From Chitinophaga pinensis (GTDB lineage Bacteria; Bacteroidota; Bacteroidia; Chitinophagales; Chitinophagaceae), in the NCBI GenBank assembly GCA_945866165.1, contig CAMBGO010000081.1, positions 1-8,698 on the forward strand: a DNA stretch of 8,698 nucleotides, written 5' to 3'. Positions 6,125-8,698 of the stretch are shown here, in pieces (position 1 is the first letter of the stretch; each line of letters begins with the position of its first letter). A program made the translations under genes and the position numbers. The notes beneath the pieces are model-generated. The model was given only the letters and a program-made list of their open reading frames with translations, made no database searches and was not told the DNA's origin.

Positions 6125-6382
6125 ATGAAACGAAGAAAAAAAATCGCCGTCATTGGAAGTGGATTTGGGGGATTGTCTGCAGCGATAAGACTATTGGCAA
6201 AAGGTCATGATGTTACCATGTATGAAAAATTAGACCATTGGGGAGGAAGAGCATATCAGTATCAAGTAAATGGTTTCAAGTTTGATGGGGGCTCAACCGT
6301 TATTACAGCCCCACATCAATATGATTAGTTGTTTAATTTAATGGGGAAACGCAGAGAGGACTATATGACATTGGTTCCTCTC
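6125..6382 (+). pseudogene. crtI: Phytoene desaturase (CrtI) remnant: nonsense codon plus 3' truncation
   Basis: From ATG 6125, 67 residues carry the CrtI-type FAD-binding start: the Rossmann motif VIGSGFGGLSAA (about 9-20), the acidic strand end 'YEK' (33-35), 'GGRAY' (40-44) and 'FKFDGGSTVITAP' (51-63). The frame then meets TAG at 6326-6328, exactly where family members read 'FDELF'. Translation past the TAG gives LFNLMGKRREDYMTLVPL (6329-6382), the normal CrtI continuation, which usually goes on to 'DPFYR'. Homology stops there and the next codons are antisense to a methyltransferase gene. The intact enzyme has about 490 residues and desaturates phytoene toward lycopene. Here only the first 86 codons remain, without the substrate and C-terminal FAD-contact regions, so no activity is expected. 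A desaturase of the CrtD or CrtN type is also possible. Confidence 0.88.
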
Positions 6383-6664
6383 GCTAATAATTAATTTTGC
6401 TGCATAATTTGAAATAGTAAATGAAGGTAATCCAATTCCTGCGCCTATTTCCAATACAGTCTTCGACTCTACGAAGTGAATGTTTTCCATTAAAAAGGCT
6501 GTGATCGCTTTTGAGGATGGCCATATTTTTGCCCAAAAAGGGAAGGATAAATTTTCGTCTGTTTCTCTTAACCCATCATACGTTTTTTTCAAACTTTCAG
6601 GATCTGGAATGTTGATCGATAGATTTTTTGCTATCTCAGTTAAAATAGTTTGGTATGGCATCAA
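6338..6664 (-). pseudogene. Class I SAM methyltransferase, 3'-truncated (Methyltransf_16 / ETFB-lysine-MT-like)
   Basis: The frame gives 108 residues, of which 1-94 are native. They show an N-terminal helical region, 'LSFPFWAKIWPSSKAIT' (39-55), typical of the METTL20/Methyltransf_16 group, and the SAM-binding motif I, 'VLEIGAGIGLPSFTIS' (70-85). Homology ends at 'AAKLIIS' (88-94). The last 14 residues (from E95) are antisense crtI sequence read to a chance stop. Relatives have roughly 200 or more residues. The missing part includes the motifs after motif I, and the remaining half should not fold into a working enzyme. The target (small molecule or protein lysine) cannot be told. It lies 31 nt downstream of the flavodoxin-like gene on the same strand, so it may still be transcribed with it. 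Confidence 0.85.
6380..6385. other. Deletion/rearrangement breakpoint between crtI and a methyltransferase gene
   Basis: Plus-strand crtI homology is readable through CTC at 6380-6382. Minus-strand methyltransferase homology is readable through the serine codon AGC, which is GCT at 6383-6385. The join is therefore located to a few bases. CrtI proteins continue with Asp (GAY) after 'VPL', and this methyltransferase type often continues with Asp after Ser. Both parents could thus have shared TCG (6381-6383), a microhomology of about 3 bp; this is inferred, not seen. No insertion sequence, target duplication or other mobile DNA lies at the join. Confidence 0.75.
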
Positions 6665-6695
6665 ATAGTATTCAGTCTATCATTTTTCTATTTGC

Positions 6696-7265
6696 TCAAT
6701 TCACTTTTTTTGTTATTTCTGCTACTCTTTTTCCTAATTGGTAACCTTTTTTGGTAAAGATGCTATCTATTTTTGAAGAACTATTATACAATCCTTCGCT
6801 TGTTATGGCTGATGCACCAAAGGGTGCAGTCCAGTCATCCCCTCCAACTATGATCATACCAAATACAAGCATCGAATGCAATAAATTTACTTGTGCCATT
6901 TCCTCTCCAGCAGATATTCCTCCAGCAGTAACAAACGCAGCCCCAATTTTATTTTTAAGTGGGTTGCCTGAAAATGGCCATTCGCTCATAAACTTAACCA
7001 CTTCAGGTGCAACATTGGCATTGTAAACAGGACTGCCAACAATAATTGCATCGGCTTCCAATAGATCCTTATGTAATGTTTCAGAAATTCTTTTAAGTTT
7101 TAGGCAAACTCCTTCAACAGATTGAACTCCTTTTACTATTTCCTCTGCCATTGCTTTTGTATGGTCTGTCTTGCTTTGGTAAGTAATTAATATTTTCTTC
7201 GGAATTATTTGTGCATGTATGGATCCGAAAAAGAACAATAGTAAGATTGTTTGAAGGTATTTCAT
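6696..7265 (-). CDS. Flavodoxin-like / WrbA-type protein with secretion signal
   Basis: This 189-residue protein has an N-terminal Sec-type signal (basic K2, hydrophobic 6-14, cut near A18-Q19) and then a complete flavodoxin fold. The first strand and phosphate-binding loop read 'KILITYQSKTDHTKAMAEEI' (24-43). The second FMN loop is 'IIVGSPVYNANVAPEV' (74-89). The third is 'AAFVTAGGISAGEE' (109-122), followed by the helix 'LLHSMLVFGMIIVGG' (128-142), close to the NAD(P)H:quinone oxidoreductase WrbA pattern. FMN-dependent electron transfer or quinone reduction is the family role; the partner is unknown. A leader peptide is unusual for this fold, and there is no twin-arginine. Alternative starts after the signal are not obvious: the next Met is residue 39, inside the FMN-loop helix. 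An AT-rich dyad precedes the start. Confidence 0.85.
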   Translation of the reverse strand: MKYLQTILLLFFFGSIHAQIIPKKILITYQSKTDHTKAMAEEIVKGVQSVEGVCLKLKRISETLHKDLLEADAIIVGSPVYNANVAPEVVKFMSEWPFSGNPLKNKIGAAFVTAGGISAGEEMAQVNLLHSMLVFGMIIVGGDDWTAPFGASAITSEGLYNSSSKIDSIFTKKGYQLGKRVAEITKKVN

Positions 7266-7270
7266 TGCTG

Positions 7271-7299
7271 CAAATTAGTTTAAAGAAATTATTTTCTTT
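7271..7299 (-). promoter_or_regulatory. Promoter-like TAATTTG and 7-bp dyad before the flavodoxin-like gene
   Basis: On the minus strand TAATTTG (7277-7271) resembles the Bacteroidota -7 element with one base missing, and lies 5 nt before the ATG at 7265. Immediately upstream, AAAGAAA (7282-7288) and TTTCTTT (7293-7299) form a perfect dyad with a 4-nt centre, covering the place of a -33 element. No TTG is evident there. It could be an operator, or chance in A/T-rich DNA. Confidence 0.3.
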
Positions 7300-7334
7300 G
7301 ATTTCTACTATTATGTATTTGGTACTTGTTACTT

Positions 7335-7369
7335 AATAAAAAAAGCAGCATGCTTTTGCATACTGCTTT
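7335..7369 (-). terminator. Rho-independent terminator of the Gfo/Idh/MocA gene
   Basis: AAAGCAG (7342-7348) pairs with CTGCTTT (7363-7369). After one C-A mismatch, ATGC (7350-7353) pairs with GCAT (7358-7361) around a TTTT loop. Read on the minus strand, the stem is followed by a T-run (complement of the A-run at 7338-7344, then ATTAA). It begins 22 nt after the oxidoreductase stop codon, a classic terminator layout. Confidence 0.88.
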
Positions 7370-7391
7370 CATTGCATTTTTTACATACCCT

Positions 7392-8698
7392 TTATTTTTT
7401 GAGCTTCATATTTACTGGATCCCACTGAATGATTTTTTTGTTCAAGTAGCTTTCATTACAAGCTAATGCAGGCGCTGCAGCCCTGAATCCAAAAGCGGCA
7501 TCTTCAACCACTGGCTTTCCTGTCCTAACAGCGTCAAAGAAATTTGTGAAATGATCTAAGCTGTCGCTATAACCAGCCGGTGCCTTGTAAACAATGTCTT
7601 CCTTAGTTGGTCGCTTTTTTTGCTCTGCTGTCCATTTTGCATCATACTCACTTTGCATGGTTTCACGCATACTCTTTGAGAACGTAAACAGGGAGTCGTA
7701 TCCTCCAAATCCAGGTGCTTGTGGCATGAGACTATGTTTCACATAAATGTCATTTCCCTTAACATCCATTACGCCTTCTGATCCTACGAGTCTAATAATT
7801 TGTTGGCCACCGGTTCCGCTGATGAAGTTCACCTGCAACGTAAGTTGAAATGCAGGATGTTCAGGACAGTCTGGATATTGCATTACGCCCGACATTACAT
7901 CGGGTAAGTTGCGTCCATCCTTCCAGTAACTAAATTGACCCGTACTGTAGATGTTCTCAGGTCCATTTGAATTGGTCATCATGTGCGTTCCACTCAACAA
8001 ATGAACAAAAAGATCACCCGCTACTCCAGTTCCTACTTCCTTGAAAGCCCTCCACCAGAAAAACTTTTTGGAATCAAACTCCATTTTCTCGGTTACTTCA
8101 ATAAACTTATTCCAGTCGGTGGTTTCAGCATTTGCATCTTTAGGAATTGTATATTCCCACGCACCAATGGAACTTTGTCTGTCGTATACAGCATTTACCA
8201 TGTTCAGCTTACCTATTTCACCTGCCGCCAATAGTTCCTTGGCCTTGGCCAACCCAATGCTGCTCACACGCTGGCTGCCAACCATAAGCGTTTTGCCATA
8301 TTTTTTCTGCGCTGCTATCACAGCTTGTCCTTCACTGATCTTGAATACCATTGGTTTTTCACAGTATACGTGTTTGCCCTTTGCCAATGAATCGATTGTT
8401 ATTCTTGCATGCCAGCAATCTGTAGTGGCAATAATTACTGCATCTATATCACTTCTGTCAATTAAATCTTTGTAGTTCCTGGTAGTATATAAATCTTTTC
8501 CAAACATTTCCTTCGCATTCTCAAGCCTACCTGTGTATAGGTCACAAATACCTGCCAGTTCTACACCTGGCACTTTTAATGCTGTTTCAAGGTCCATATG
8601 TCCTTGAACGCCAAAGCCGATCACGCCCAATCTAATTTTTTCTCCAGTGGATATTTTGTTCTCATAACGAAGAATGCGTTCTTCAGCTTTTTCGCGAG
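7392..8698 (-). CDS. Gfo/Idh/MocA family oxidoreductase, 5' end beyond the window
   Basis: The frame is open from the window edge (reading REKAEERILRYENKISTGEKI before the first strand) to a TAA at 7392-7394, about 434 residues. The TTG at 8628-8630 is internal, not a start. The NAD(P) Rossmann motif GVIGFGVQGH (codons around 8627-8598) is followed by 'ICDLYTGR', 'IIATTDCWHARI', the family hallmark 'YCEKPMVF' with EKP at 8352-8360, and 'MVGSQRVSSIG'. The C-terminal half is the alpha/beta substrate domain ('WWRAFKEVGTGVAGDLFVH', 'RLVGSEGVMDV') ending in 'IQWDPVNMKLKK'. Members oxidise or reduce sugars, inositols and related compounds, and Bacteroidota have many paralogues. The 'WDPV' ending is like secreted Bacteroidota members. 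Any Tat or Sec leader would lie outside the window. A strong terminator follows. Confidence 0.92.
   Translation of the reverse strand, partial: REKAEERILRYENKISTGEKIRLGVIGFGVQGHMDLETALKVPGVELAGICDLYTGRLENAKEMFGKDLYTTRNYKDLIDRSDIDAVIIATTDCWHARITIDSLAKGKHVYCEKPMVFKISEGQAVIAAQKKYGKTLMVGSQRVSSIGLAKAKELLAAGEIGKLNMVNAVYDRQSSIGAWEYTIPKDANAETTDWNKFIEVTEKMEFDSKKFFWWRAFKEVGTGVAGDLFVHLLSGTHMMTNSNGPENIYSTGQFSYWKDGRNLPDVMSGVMQYPDCPEHPAFQLTLQVNFISGTGGQQIIRLVGSEGVMDVKGNDIYVKHSLMPQAPGFGGYDSLFTFSKSMRETMQSEYDAKWTAEQKKRPTKEDIVYKAPAGYSDSLDHFTNFFDAVRTGKPVVEDAAFGFRAAAPALACNESYLNKKIIQWDPVNMKLKK

Noticed and set aside
6326..6328. Recoded TAG (pyrrolysine or suppressor read-through) producing a longer crtI product
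   Set aside because: Even with read-through the frame ends at 6392-6394 after 86 native codons, so no functional enzyme would result. A nonsense mutation in a dead gene is simpler.
6380..6385. Insertion-sequence-mediated disruption of crtI
   Set aside because: No transposase, terminal inverted repeats or target duplication are visible. The two gene fragments abut directly.
6480..6668. Plus-strand frame of 62 codons opposite the methyltransferase remnant
   Set aside because: The minus-strand frame carries the methyltransferase motifs 'FPFWAKIWPSS' and 'VLEIGAGIGLP'. The plus frame has no recognisable content.
8041..8475. Plus-strand open frame of 144 codons, rich in hydrophobic and cysteine residues
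   Set aside because: It lies fully antisense to the strongly recognised Gfo/Idh/MocA gene, matches no family I know, and its composition follows from that gene's codons.

Overview
The window looks like chromosomal DNA from a Bacteroidota organism, probably of the Chitinophagaceae/Sphingobacteriia kind. The evidence is AT-rich sequence, absence of Shine-Dalgarno motifs, several -7 elements resembling the Bacteroidota TAnnTTTG box, a TonB-dependent receptor with an N-terminal carboxypeptidase-regulatory-like domain, a DUF2141 protein, a fasciclin-type protein and a Bacteroidota-style Gfo/Idh/MocA oxidoreductase. No rRNA, tRNA, CRISPR array, transposase or phage gene was seen.

Layout. Positions 2-88 hold the last codons of a fasciclin (FAS1) domain gene, followed by a hairpin terminator. 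After an AT-rich gap with overlapping inverted repeats come two small membrane protein genes (439-579, 620-862). These are followed by an exported NTF2-like/DUF4440 protein (989-1471), a 97-residue conserved protein of unknown role (1503-1796) and a stand-alone PAAR-like DUF4280 protein (1904-2293), all on the plus strand. A bidirectional terminator at about 2309-2331 separates these from a minus-strand block: an SDR oxidoreductase (2342-3058) and a large TonB-dependent receptor (3159-5600). Divergent from the receptor is a DUF2141 gene (5696-6115), followed 9 nt later by the start of a phytoene desaturase (crtI) gene.

The main finding is at 6125-6664. crtI homology runs through an in-frame TAG (6326-6328) and stops abruptly at about 6382. 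From 6383 the sequence is a minus-strand methyltransferase gene that has lost everything after the first SAM-binding motif. Two convergent genes have each lost their 3' part at one point, as expected from a single deletion that removed the rest of crtI, the rest of the methyltransferase and whatever lay between. Carotenoid desaturation from this locus should be lost, unless the join is an assembly artefact. Upstream of the methyltransferase remnant, on the same strand, is a flavodoxin-like protein carrying a secretion signal (6696-7265). The window ends in a Gfo/Idh/MocA oxidoreductase (7392 to the edge) with a strong terminator.

I see no new multi-gene system here. Besides the deletion scar, the points worth a second look are the exported flavodoxin, the PAAR-like protein with no injection-system neighbours, a helically phased inverted repeat in front of the DUF4440 gene, and promoter-like boxes only about 4-6 nt from start codons.
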